Origin: Edaphochlamys debaryana
Taxonomy: Eukaryota > Chlorophyta > Chlorophyceae > Chlamydomonadales
Assembly (NCBI GenBank): GCA_016858145.1
Contig: JAEHOE010000189.1
Location: forward strand, 124,001 to 188,000
Length of the DNA: 64,000 nucleotides
Direction: 5' to 3'
A model generated the notes under the pieces. It ran no database searches. It was given only the letters and a program-made list of their open reading frames with translations, and had not been told where the DNA came from. This document shows positions 13,201 through 25,128 of the stretch, in pieces; the first letter of the stretch is position 1, and each line of letters opens with the position of its first letter. Made by a program: the position numbers and the translations under genes.

Positions 13201-16200
13201 GGGTAGGGGTGGGCTGGCCAAGTCGGAGTGGGGGCGGCTGGGTCTGGGTCTGGCGGGGTGCGCGGTGAGGTGGGCGTAGGGGGGGGGAAGGGTAGGAAGG
13301 GCAAGCTCCTTACCTCCTCTCCCCAACACTGCCTCACCCTGCGCCCCCGCTGCCTCTTTCCCCCCTCCTTCCCGCGCGATCCCGCTCAGCAACAAACACC
13401 CCCTTCCTCCCCATTCCCCCGGCAGCGTTCCTCCCTGGACCACCCCTCGCTTCTGGCCGAGGCCTCCCTCCCACCCTCCCATACACACACCCTCTCACCC
13501 CTCCTTTCCCGCCCCCCTGCTCCCCCCCCTTACCCCGGCAGCGTTTCTCCCTCGACCACCCCTCGCTACTGGACGACGCGGCATTCGGCTCCGCCTCCGC
13601 CACCCCCAAGGGCGAGGCAGGCGGCGCCCCCTCCCTGACCACCCCCCGCGGCGGCGCCGAGGCCAGCGCGTTCCGCTCCGAGGGCGGCGCTGCGGCGGCG
13701 GCGGCCGTGGTGGCCGGGGGCGTGGCGGCAGGGGACGGCTCGGCGCACGTGGAGGCGGAGGAGGAGGGGGCGGAGGAGGAGGAGGAGCGCGAGTATGAGA
13801 CCATGGACGATGTGAGCTTGGGGGGGGGGGTGTCGGAGGGGTTGGAAGGAAGGGACGGGTGGGGAAGCCCTCCGGGCCTTCAGGAGCTGGCGCAGGAGAA
13901 ACCCTGGGGGGCTAGCTGCGTGGCTGTATGGCTGCCCACAGACCTCAACCCTCCCCCTCCCTCCCCCTCCTCTGAAAACGCCCTCTCCCCCAAACGCCCC
14001 TCACCCCGTCCTGGACCCGCATGCGGCGCCCCAGCACCTCCCCTGCCCCCCCTCCCCTTTACGCCCCTGCCCCCAAACGCCCCCCTGCCCACCCTCCTGC
14101 CCACTAGACGCTCTTCCGCTTATCAGATTCAACCGCCCCCCTCCTCCCACCCCCACAGGTCCTGGACCGCATGCGGCGCCTGGCCTGCCTGGACCCCGCC
14201 GTGTGGGAGAACCTGCACCAGCCGGGCAAGGACGCGCCGTTCAAGGTGGGAAGGGAGCGGAGGACGGGAAGGGAGGAGGGACGGGCCTCCAACCCCACCC
14301 ACCTAACCCTACCCCTGCCTTTGCCTCCCACCTCTCCCCTCTCCCCCCCAATACCCGCGGCCCCACCTACCCCAAGGACCTTCCACCTCCCACCGCTGAC
14401 CCCACCACCAAACCCCTCCTCTCCCCGCCTCCCCTCTCCCCCCCAGATCCGCGGCCCCACCTACCTCAAGGACCGCAAGAAGATCCCCGCCGGCTTCTCC
14501 CGCTTCGTGCTGGCGTCCATGGACGTGGTCAAGAGCCCCATGGGGCAGACGCAGCCCACGGAGCACGTGGCGCGGTACCTGCCGTCCGTCAGGTGGGCGT
14601 GAGGGGGCGGTGGGGGGTGGTGGAAGTGGTGGTGCGCGCTGTCCCCGCATGATAGAGACACGGTGGGGAACTCAGGTAGGCAAGGCGCACCGGAATGAGG
14701 CTGGCGTAGTAGGTGTGGGGGTGTGGTGGCTCAAGTGGTGGAGGAGTGAGGATGAGAAAGAGGTGGGAGCGGGGGGTGCGGTGGTGCTGCGCCCCGGCCT
14801 CCGACTCCCTGGCCCTGGCATCATGTGCCGCACCCCTCGTGCCCCGGTGCCGCAGGGAGGGCGGCGCGCCCTTCTCCATCATCGTGCACCTGGTGCGGTG
14901 GCGGGGGGGGGGGGGAGAGCGCAGCGTGGGGGCCGACAGGCGATGAGGGGAGGCAGGGGCCGGCGGCATGTATAAGAGAGAGGGAGAGGGTGCACTAGGC
15001 AAGGCACGACAGGAGAGAAGGTGGCGAAGCCAAGCGGACCTGCCTCTGAAGGACAAGGCCCTCGCGCGCCAGCCTCCATTTCTCTCCCCACCACCACCCT
15101 ACGCAACCCCACTCCTCCCACCGCTCAAACCCCCACCCTCTCCATCTTACCACCCTCTCCCCCCCCCCCAGGTCATCCCCGGCTCCCCCCTGCTGGGCAT
15201 CATCGCGGTCTTCGTGGCCGACCGCCACCCCTCCTGCATGGGCCCCCCGCCCGCGCACCCCATGGAGGACGAGCACGACTGGGAGCCGTTCGACTTCGTG
15301 CTGCACAAGTGAGCGGGCAGCGGTCAAGGGGGGGATGGCGGGAGGATGCCTTGGAGAAGATGCTGGGGTTTGACTTCGCGCTGCACAAGTGGGGCGGGGG
15401 GGGGAGGGGTTGCATGGAAGGGGCATTGTTGTTGCACAAGTGGGGCAGTTGGGCGGGGGGAAAGGGATCCGCGTGGGTGGAAGGCGGGTGCTTTGCGTTG
15501 GGGGTTCGACAGGCAGGGGCCACAACGTGTTCCGCCGCCTGCGGCCGACGCCCTCTCCCCCTTTCCCACCCCACCTCACCATTCCCTCCCCTCCCGCCCT
15601 CCCCAGGTACCTGACCGGCTCCGAGCACACCCGCAACCACATGCTCAAGCTCATCCCGCACATCGCCGACGGCTCCTGGATGATCAAGTCCTCCGTGGGC
15701 ACCACCCCCGTCATCCTGGGCAAGCAGCTGAGGACCATCTACTACGAGACGCCCACGGTGCGTTACCCCGGCTCTCCCCCCCCTCGCTCTGCTGACCCGG
15801 ACACATCGCGCCCCAGTTACAGCCGCCGGATTGCCCGCCGGACCTGTTCTGCGATGATGCCCGCGCACCAGCGCATCCCTCACCCTTGCCATCTCCCCCA
15901 ACCTCAAAACCTAATCTGCTGCTTCAAGACGCTCAAAGACCTCTCCTCTCAACCCCCCCTTCCCCCATCCCCCATCCCCCATCCCGCCCCCCCATCCCCC
16001 CCAGTTCCTGGACATCGACATCTCCCCCGATCACCGGCGCCGGATTCCAACTTGACGCCTTCCTCTCCCCCCCCCCCATTCCATCACCCCCCAGTACCTG
16101 GAGATCGACATCGACATCTCCGCCAACAACGTGGCCTCCTACGTGACGGGCCTGGTGCGGGGGGCCACGCGGTCGCTGGTCATCGACATGGGCTTCGTGC

Positions 16201-17470
16201 TGGAGGGTGAGCGGGGGAGGGAGGGAGGGGTGCAGCGAAGCGGGGGAGAGGGCTGCATGCCCTTGAGCTCTGTTGGAGGGTGAGCGGGGGGGGGATGCTC
16301 CGTTGGGGCGGGGCGGGGGGGGCTAGAGAGGGGCCGCGGGGTGCCGGGCTCGCGCTGAGGCGTGTGCGGGGCAGCCGCCCCAAGCGCCGCCACCCGCCCA
16401 CGCCACACCATCACCATCAACCACCACCCCTTGCCCCCAACCGCCATTCCATCCCACCCTGCACCCCAACCCCAACCTCCACCCCACCCCAAACCCGAAC
16501 CCCCTACCCCTCCAACCCCCGCCCCAGGCACCACCCCCTGGGAGCTGCCCGAGGCCCTGCTAGGCAACCTGCTCCCCTTCCCAACTCCGTATCGTGCCCC
16601 CTTACATACAATATAACAATATATGAGACTCCCAGGCTCATGTGAGCAGCCCTTCACACAATATACCCTTCACATCCCATCCCCACCTCACCTATCCCGT
16701 CAGGCACCACCCCCTGGGAGCTGCCCGAGGCGCTCCTAGGCACTCTCCGCCTCTACAACCTGGACATCCGCAACGCCAAGCTCCTGGACACATCCCGGGA
16801 GCTGCCCCTGCGCCCGCCCAACCTGCGCCCGCCGCCCGCGCCCGAGGGCCCCCGCCACGTGCGCGGCTCCCTGGGCGGCAGCATCAGCCTGGCCTCCATG
16901 ACCAGCTTCGGAAACGGCGGCGGGAGCGTGCCGGGGAACCTGAGCCGGGCCACGTGGGGCGGCGTGGGGAACGGCACGGGGGGCATGGGCAGCACGGCCG
17001 GCACGCCGCACGGCTCGGCGCACGGCACGGGGCTGCGCATGCGAAGCAGCGCGGGCCCGGCGCAGGACGGCGCGAGCGTGCGGGAGATGGTGAGTGCGGG
17101 CTGGGGCGGTGCCGGTGGGTGGGTGGGTGGGTGGGGCGGGCTGCTCGGCGTGAGGCAGGGCGGTCCAAGTGACGCGGCGGGTTGGGGGGCGCAGAGAGGT
17201 GACGGAGCGGGCCCGTCCCTCCCGCAACCGTTGGGCCTGGCGTGGGGGTGCAGCCAGGGAGAGCCACGCACACAATCGAAGGCCAAGCCCAAGCCTCTTG
17301 CCTGACTCTGTGGGCTGGGAATGACCCTCGTACCCGGCCTGCAGCCGTGCCCACACAACTGTTCCCGCCCGTGCCCTCCACAGCTGGGCGTCGCGGACAG
17401 CCCCCACCCGGTCAGCGGCGCGCCCTCGCCCGCCCGCACCCTCGAGCGGACGCCCAGCAAGCGGGCGTGA
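7291..17470 (+). CDS. EDR2-like protein: PH domain, START domain, EDR2_C (DUF1336)
   Basis: Twenty-two exons join in phase to 1207 codons: 7291-7486, 7649-7761, 8189-8557, 8724-8799, 8989-9461, 9844-9918, 10230-10364, 10583-10679, 11038-11138, 11538-11675, 12036-12155, 12511-12570, 12908-13165, 13542-13811, 14159-14245, 14447-14592, 14856-14892, 15172-15308, 15607-15757, 16095-16206, 16704-17089, 17384-17470. Residues 1-150 match a PH domain (YRTKFVTF, ending in RHWHARIAECIASLK). About 400-650 is START-like (WVPYKQVNGVAIYHR, then TIMAPLEDHG-type and LRLVSEAVGW elements). About 830-1085 is EDR2_C (IRGPTYLKDRKKIPAG, WMIKSSVGTTPVILGK, YLEIDIDISANNVASYV, PEALLGTLRLYNLD). Plant EDR2 is a membrane-associated lipid-binding regulator of defence and cell death. 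Inserts at about 170-395 and 652-826 are Ser/Pro/Gly/Ala-rich and explain the extra length over the roughly 700-residue plant protein. Many introns carry partial copies of the next or previous exon edge. Its role in an alga is unknown. Confidence 0.92.
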
Positions 17471-20400
17471 CACTCGTGAGCGAGGCTGCGCCAGGTGCGG
17501 AGGCGCGCTGGGGTGAGGTGCTGGAAGCGCAGTGTGGGGCAGCGGTCGTGAGCGAGGCTGCGCCAGGCTGGCGGGCGCGTTGAGGAGGGGTGTACGGGTG
17601 TTGGGTTTGGACTGGACGGGGGGGCAGCGGAGGATGCGGGCGGGGCTCGGCGCGGGAGGAGGGCGGCAGCGAGGAGAGGGCAGGAGGCCGGCGTGAAGGG
17701 CTGCTGCTTGTTGGGTGAGCAGGGAGGCGAAGGCGCGGCGGAAGGAGGCCGGCGCGTGGGTCACGTGGAGTACAGGAGCGGGAATGGGATGGCCGCACGC
17801 TGCCGGTACGTCGGCATTCGGGGCCCAGGTGGATCAGCGTCTCAGATGGAGGGACTCTTGGCCGGTGACCTCCCGCGGGCAAAAAGTCTTGCGGCAAGCC
17901 ACATCGTATAGGTCTTCGTGTGCGTTTCGCACAGGAGTGCGGCTGGCGAGCACGGCAAGGATCATGCTCGCAATCTCGGCCCTTGCGGCGGCCAATAATA
18001 AGCGTGTTGAATTGGTATGGGGATTGGGGGGTGTTTCGACTACCTCTCATTATGTGGATCTATGGTTTATGGGCTTTGAGCTGGCGAAGGTCGAGGGCAC
18101 GCACGCCAAGTTTAGGGCCATGGCGACAAGGTTGGCTGCCCGAAGGGTGGCGTGCAAAGCTGCAAGAGGTTACCGGGATTTGCCGAGGTCTTGTGCGCCT
18201 AGGCTAAAGGCAAGACTCACTGCTTGGCCGGGAGAGTCGCCAGTGGGCCTCGGGGCAAAAGAGGAAAAGTTTTGCTGCTGCCGTGGTCGTGAAAAGTGTG
18301 TGGTGGGCCGCGTGTAGCACTGCTGGGATGCTCTTCAAAGTGGGAGCGTGCTAAGAGCCTGATGCCCGCCAGCCGATCAAGTTGGCAGGCACCGGTAAAG
18401 CCTGCGGCGGACTGCTCTGGGGAGCGCGCGGGGCGTGTTTGCGTGTCCTCTCGCACGCTGATCGTGAGTTCAAGGCGTGTTGGTGGTACGATGCTACCGT
18501 ATGGTGTATGTCCTGGACTGCTGAGGGAGGGGTGCGATGACTGTCAAGTGCTGTTCCCGTAGATGGCATGAAGGCGGCAGACCGGCGGCACGCCCGCTCA
18601 TGCGCAAAGGCGGCCGGAGGCTGGAGCGGTCTGGAGCGCTCAGCCGCCGTTTGCTCGGCCCTGGCTGCTGCGGGTTAGCAAGCCGCCTCTTCAATGAGCC
18701 TGCGTATGCAGTTTGCCCTCTGTTTACCTTGGCTTGGATGGAGCCTGTGCGCCCCTGTCGGGGCTGTTTTGGCAACCCGGGAGTAGCCCGACAGGAGCTG
18801 CGGTGTAGGCAGTGTTGCATTTGGAGGTGCGGCCTGGGAGCTGCTGGGCCCCTTGTGGGATTCGCCGGTACCGGGACGCCCGGCACCTCAGGAACTGCAA
18901 GCGCGCTCGGCAGTTGCTTCAACCCACTGTGTTGGCAGGTCAAATGGTGCAGCTCTACCGGCCAAAGCCAAACCAACTCCCCCTGGGGGACCCAGAGCGA
19001 CTCAAGGACTCGAGGGTCCAGCCTCCGTCAGAACAGCTGAGGACCAATGTACACCACCTCTGCAAATCTGCATCGCAGAGTCTGCGACAGCTTCGCAAGT
19101 TTCTGAAGCCTGTGGCGCTGCACACCCTGCAGCCTGCGAGGCCGAGGCGCACGTGGTTTGATGCAAAGCACCACTGGGGCGCCTGGCGCAGGGTTCAGCC
19201 TGCAGCGTTGTCTTGTCAGGCCGCACCCGGCCGCACGACCTGAAGTCCTGGGCTCCAAGCGGCCGAGTGCCTGACAGCTGACACGAGTGCCGGCACACCA
19301 GTGGACACCAGATACCGGTACCCCGAGTCCTCGAAAGCCTCGGGCGCAGCGGATGATTGGCGGAGGGCTGGCGAGCTGCTCGGCTGCGGTACGGCCAGGT
19401 ACGGCCACTTGGGGGCTTGGACCATACTGCGGCCGTACTTGGGCCGTACTCTGGCCGTACTAGGGCAGGCGTTCGGGAACTCGCACACAGAGGCTGCAAA
19501 GAGCGGTCTCAAGGGTTACGAGACGATACCGGCCAGCAATCGATTGCCCCAGCACACATGGTGTACGAGCCGTACGGTTCCCGTACCATACGGCCTCCAG
19601 GGTGCCTCAGCGCTCTCAGCGCGGATCCCTGCGCCTTGTGCCTGCTTTCCCGGGCTGCCTACCGTGCCTGCTCACCCCATCAAGTGCTGTCCAACCCGTC
19701 ACACTCGTTCAGAACATGCAAACCCGCATTGTTATAAATACCCCGCCCCCTGCCATATACCGGTACATACCCCACAACTTCAGGCCAGTCTAATCAGCGC
19801 ACATCGCCCCCGACCTGGCGCTGATGAAGACCGCTTGCCAACCGGACACACAAGACACAAGGACCACAAAAAGCACATACAAGAGCTGCAACGCTGGAAA
19901 GCCCAACGGTGTGGGGAGGAGGAGGAGGACGTGGAGGGGGCCGAGAGCCAGGGACTGGAGCTCACCGCTTCCACTCCCGCCACGCCACGCACCGCCAATC
20001 AACCTCAGCCGCTGAGTCTAAGGGACCCGGCCGTTTCGTGTTGAACCCAAACCACGCGATTCACGCCGGCTCCAAGACTCTGGCGCGAAAAGCTCCCGGA
20101 ACCTTACGACGACGACATGGTTGTCCGATTCACTGAGGCCCAAGGACTCACCGGAGGGGTGCTATAGACCCCTTGCACCGATACCAAGCGGCGCCCACGC
20201 CCTGCGCTGACTGACTACACTTTGCTCCTGCGCACGCCCACGCGACACCTAACCCGAGCCCGACGTCTACTTGACAAGCCCCACGTGGGCCTTCATCCCC
20301 GGAATAACCCTGGCCATAACGGAGCGTCTGGGTTGGGTCAACACCTATTAACACCTGTCTGTCCTGGATCAAACCTAATCAAACCCTTGCCCCAAACGCA

Positions 20401-21935
20401 AACGCAACAGCGGCCTTCTTCTCAAGAGCCCCAGGCTGACACCAGGCTGAGTATGAGCAAACGAGTAAAGCGCGAAACATGAAGATGCCGCCACCCTCAC
20501 CGCCATAAGTTGCGTAGGGTCCGGGCGCTCGGTACCTGCAAGCAAGCTCCTAATGCCCAAGCACGGACGACAAGCGGGGGCGCCCCCACGGGGCACGCCC
20601 GAAAAAACAGCGAACGATGATCCCGACTCAGCAGACCAGGTCTGAGGAACTGACAATGCGTGCCTTTGTTGTCTCAACCCCCAACATCACGAAACGCATG
20701 CCCACCAGTCCCCCGCAACCACACCTACGCAGATGGCACGCATTTCTCAACGCCGGCTTGGTACTTCTCGACTCACGTCATAGTATTCGAGCAACTTACC
20801 GAACCCCTACAGCAAACAACTGACTACTTCTGACACATGTCCTGCCCGTTACGTCATCAAGAAGTGCTTCAAAGACCTTCTATATGTGAGCTTCAGATCT
20901 TGACCCCTAAGCCACGACCATGTGCACCTTGATTTGCTGCTTTGGCAATGACAGTGAAGCCGCTTGCAGCCAAGTTGGGCGCGCTTGGTCCCTCCCACCC
21001 ACCCACAGGTTCTTGATCCCTACCAGTCATGCCACCACCACCGCCACCACCTTCACTACCACAATGATGCTCCACACTAAACACCCCCAGATGCAACTAT
21101 GTTTAAACGGCGGCGTCTCCAACACCACCCTCAGCAGCAGCTCGCGGTGCAGACACCACGACATCAGTACGACATCCCGCAGCAGCCTCCAAGCGCTATA
21201 GCAGGGTTCAGGCCCGTAGAGTAAGCAAGCAGAGGTCATCTGTTGATATGGTCCGTTCCAGCAGCAAAGTAATGCGACGAAAGCGCCTGCCGCTGCCAAG
21301 AACGATCAGGTAAGAGCCGCCTCAGGAGTATGCCCACAAGTTGCATTGCGACGCCGAAAGCCTCTTCGCATTCTTGCTTGCCCGCCTAGCTCCGCATGGC
21401 TTGGGTCTGCCTGCCTGTATGCCGTATGTCTGTATGTCTGTATGTCTGCCTGTCTTGCTCTGCCTGCCTGTGTCCGTGCCTATCTCTGCGCTGTTTGGCT
21501 AGCCGAAAGCTTGCGTCTGTAAACCCGGGCCAAGTAGCTCCGGTCCCAAGCATGTTGGCGCCGAGCCCTGACCGCATCCCTTTGCGCAACTAACATGCCT
21601 ACTGCGCACTGGGACCAACAACAAACCTGCTGCTGGTACCTGCCTAACAATAACACTGCTCTGACGATTGCTCATCACCTTGCGCTTATCCAGCAATGGT
21701 AGACTACAATATCGGCCATAGCAAGCCTAAGAAGTGCCTACACACCCCCATTCCACTATTGAAGGTTGTCTTCCCGCAGACCCGAGTTCTCACACGGCTA
21801 GTCCTGTCTGCCACCCTCCCAGCTTTCCTGCCCACCTGCCTTGAGCACTGGGGCTGTTCCGTTGGACTCCTGCCCAGCCATCACCATCGCCCCACTCTAA
21901 TGTGAGCGATGCCTCCACGGGCGGGTTCCACCGCC
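17471..21935. other. 4.5-kb region without a recognisable gene
   Basis: It lies between the 3' end of the EDR2-like gene and the 3' end of the cyclin gene, so both 3' UTRs fall here. Local GC is lower than in the genes. Open frames such as 18537-19040 and 19301-20044 show no family pattern, no plausible codon preference and no phased splice partners. Small features: a cluster of GTACGG/CCGTAC words at 19385-19460, a TGTATGTC-type microsatellite near 21415-21450, and a CCACCA-rich stretch near 21030-21060. Decayed transposon DNA is possible but no diagnostic domain was seen. Confidence 0.6.
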
Positions 21936-24900
21936 TCAGGCCGCTTGGACCAAGCGCCCAAGCACACCCCGGTGCCTCGCCATGAGGACCTGGGACACGG
22001 GCGGCGACGGCGCCTTGGGCGCGGCGGCGGCCGCGGCGGCCGGCACCTCCTCTCCCGCCTCCTCCTCGCCGTCCTCCCAGTCAATCAGCATCTGGTGGGC
22101 AAAGTCCTGCGCCGCCTCCAGCCCCTGCCCGTCGGCCGCGGGCTCCGCCGCCCACCCGCTCCCAGCCAACGCCGGCCCGCCCGCCTCCGCACGCGCGGCC
22201 CGGACCGTTCGGTCCAGAAGCGCCCCTAGAGCTTCCACGCATGGTCCCAGATCGGGTGCCAAGAGCGATGAATCGACGCCAAACGCCGACGCGAGGGCCT
22301 CGAGCACCGTGGCCGCGACCTCCTGGCGCCGGTGCTGCCGGTGCCGCCTGGATCTCGGTTCCAGATCCGAGCTGGATCCAGATTCGAACAGAGTCAGCAC
22401 GCGGGGTCGGCCGGTCGTGGGCGACGCGCTGCCCTCGCCGGCAGCCGTGCCGGCGCCCCTGTCTCCGCCGCCCGTGTGGATTGTGGCCGTGCCATCGGAT
22501 GCGATGGTGCTCCAACTCGCCCGGCTGTCCAATGTGAGTGTGGTTGACGTGAGCGCGAGGGAGGAAGCGTCGGAGGAGGACCGTAGCGTGTCAGCCGCCG
22601 CGGGCACCGACGCGGCGGCGGCGGCCGCGGCGGCGGCAGCGGTGGCGGCGGCGCTGGCGGAGGCGGCGACGCCGCCGATCAGGCGAGCGGGCTGTGTCGT
22701 GGCCACATCGGGCGTGCGGGGGCTGACGGAGGCTGCACGTGCGCCCAGCGCCGGCGGGGAAGCGTCGAGGGAGGCCGAGCCGGCGGCGGAGAGCACCGGC
22801 GGTTGGAGCTGCGCGTCTGACGTGGCGCCCAGGCGAAGCGCCTGCAGCTGGGGCGCGGCGTGCGTCGCGTGGAGCGCGACGGCGATGCTGGCGGCCGCCA
22901 CCGTGCTGTGCGTGAAGCGCCGCGCGACGTCGCACGGCAGCGCCAGCTCCTGCGCCGCACGAACGCACGGGTTGGAAGGCCTCGTTCAGCAATTGGCGGT
23001 ACCGGTAAACCGCAAGCGAGGTCTCAGCTCACAGGAGCTCGCGCAGTTCCGCAAACAGAGGAGCCTCCCGACGAGCAGGAGCAAGAGTACGGTAACACGA
23101 TTTATGTTCAGTTGTTCATCCTCACCGTCACGAAGCTCGCGGTCGCCTTGAACAGCTGTCTGGCGTCCGGCGAGCCCTCGGCGCCCAGCCCGCAGCGGCA
23201 GGCCGTCCATTCGTCGGCGTCCAGGCAGTGCAGCAGGCGCTGCAGGAAGGCGTAGGCGGTGGGGGGCGCCAGGCGCCACTCCACGGTCTCCAGCAGCAGC
23301 CACTCCATGCGACGGATGTCCTCGGGCTGCATGGGTTGACGCGGGAGCAAGCGGGGTCGGGTTCAGGACAGGCAGGATTCCGGGGAGGGGGCCGCAGCCC
23401 GCTCGCGGAAATGGCAACGGTGCGTGTGTGCCTTTGGTGGGGGAGCGGCGGGATCGGGTTCAGGGTAGGCGGATCCCGGCAGCCGCAGAGGGAAGTGGAC
23501 CTGGAGGAGCTGTCAGGGCGCAGGTGCGAGACGGGTAGGCGCAGGCGCGGACCCGCCCCCTCCATCGCCCCACCCGCCCCCCTCCATCGCCCCACGCGGC
23601 CACGCACCAGGTAGAGCGGCGCGCCGGTGGTGGGGTCGGCGGCCAGGGCCAGCCACTCCGCCTGCGTCAGGCTCCTCTGGCCCTGCGGTCGCGTGGCAGA
23701 AAGGACGGATACTTCCTGATACTTGCTACGGATAACAAGCTTGACGTTGAGTACTCTTATCAACAAATGCAACGCCCTTTCATTAGGCCCAAGCCGCAGG
23801 CAGGTGCCTGCGGGCTCCTCACGTGCGCGCACGCACCTCTTGTTGGCGGCTGGTGAGGGCGAGGCACGTAATCGCGAGCAGCTGCAGGATCGACTGGGGT
23901 GGCCGCAGCGTGGTCTGTTGGGAAGGGGCGGCGGTTGAGTGTTAGGCCAGGTGTACGCAGAGTTGGTGGGCGGACAACCGATAGCAGTGACGACTGAGGT
24001 CTGGGGCCGAAGCTCTGCTAGGAAACCCTAAAACCCCCAAAACCCCCATGTGCGGTTGCAGGCCCTGGCCATTCCCTGTTGCCTTTTTGCACCGCAAGAC
24101 TAAGTTTGAGAGCTAACGCTAAGGGTAGGGGCGGCGAGCCTAGCCATTTAAACACTGATTTCCTGCCAAACGCTTGCGCCCCCTCTCAACCCTCCCCACC
24201 AATCCACCCACCCGCCCTCCACGCGAACCGCCCCGCCTTCGCGCCTCCCCCTCAAACACACGCGCAAGTATGTACGGCACACCTGCTGCTCCATGAAGCT
24301 GTCGTACAGCGCCACAGCACCGAACAGCGTCGCCGTGCTGAGCTGCAGCGTCGTCACCACCTCCGCCATCCAGTCCACCACCACACCCCGGACCAGGCCG
24401 TGGTCGTCCTGCGTCCGTACTTGTACCGCCTCTGGTACGGCAGCGGGCGGGGTCACGCACGTCTCCGTGGCGGGATCGGCGATGGAGGCGATGGAGGATG
24501 CGTGGGCGGGCGCCCCCCCTGGACCCGAGGGTGAGGCCGAGCGCGGAGAGGGATCCCCCAGGCCCAGGCCCGGCTGCTCCTGCCGCCGGCGGCTCCACGC
24601 CTCATGCTGACGCTGAAGCTCGTTCCTGAGGCAAGGGGGGCAAGCAGGCGGGTACCAGGCAAGGCTCAACAGGGGCAGCGGGTTATCGGGTTACTAATGT
24701 CTACGGAGGTCGGTGCTACCGGGAACCTGCGCCGGCGTGCAGTTAACCGCTCCCAGACAGGCCCGGGTCCGGTGGCCTCGTGCGGAGCAACACTGCTTTC
24801 CCGTTGAGGGGGGCATAGCTGGTGCATAGTCTACGGGAGCGACGGGCTGTGATGGCTGACAGTGGCGCGGCTCGGGGCGCAGGCCCAAGAGGGCTAGCGC

Positions 24901-25128
24901 TACTCACCGGAGACCCCGCGCAGCCTCCGTCGACTCAAAATCCGTACGCCGGCGGCCTGCGCTGGCCGCCACGCCGTGCAAGATCCCGGGACGCCGCTTG
25001 AGCGCTGTCCCGTCAGAGGGGCTGCCCCCGTTGACGCCTGAAGTGTCGCGCCCGACCGCCGAAGCAACTTCCGGACTGCTTGCCCGTGAAGTCAGGCCGG
25101 CGCATCCTCCAGCCTTCGGCTGTTGCAT
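21936..25128 (-). CDS. A/B-type cyclin, divergent, with long C-terminal tail
   Basis: Six exons in phase: 25128-24908, 24625-24283, 23914-23837, 23682-23608, 23326-23126, 22949-21936 (TGA), 643 aa. The N-terminal cyclin fold starts at VRGVVVDWMAEV (about 152-163), matching the A/B signature MRxILVDWL, followed by TLFGAVALYDSFM, SILQLLAITCLALTSRQQE, PEDIRRMEWLLLETVEWRL and APPTAYAFLQRLL; the C-terminal fold reads ELALPCDVARRFTHSTVAAA. Cyclins of this type activate CDKs in S phase or mitosis. Departures: the usual DRFL is DSFM, and the CDK-contacting Lys of AsKyEE is Arg (TSRQQE). No full RxALGxIxN destruction box was found; only a minimal RxxL, RNEL at 74-77 across the first splice. After the cyclin folds comes a tail of about 290 residues rich in Ala, Ser and Gly. 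It could be a specialised or weakly CDK-binding cyclin. Confidence 0.85.

Noticed and set aside
16736..17764. 342-codon open frame on the minus strand
   Set aside because: Shadow of the last exons of the EDR2-like gene in GC-rich DNA; no family pattern, and the plus strand reading is strongly conserved.
19301..20044. 247-codon plus-strand open frame with a Lys/Glu-rich end
   Set aside because: No recognisable domain, uneven composition and no splice partners; lies in a gene-poor region.
21415..21450. TGTATGTC repeats considered as a CRISPR-like or telomeric array
   Set aside because: Simple microsatellite without spacers and unlike algal telomere repeats.
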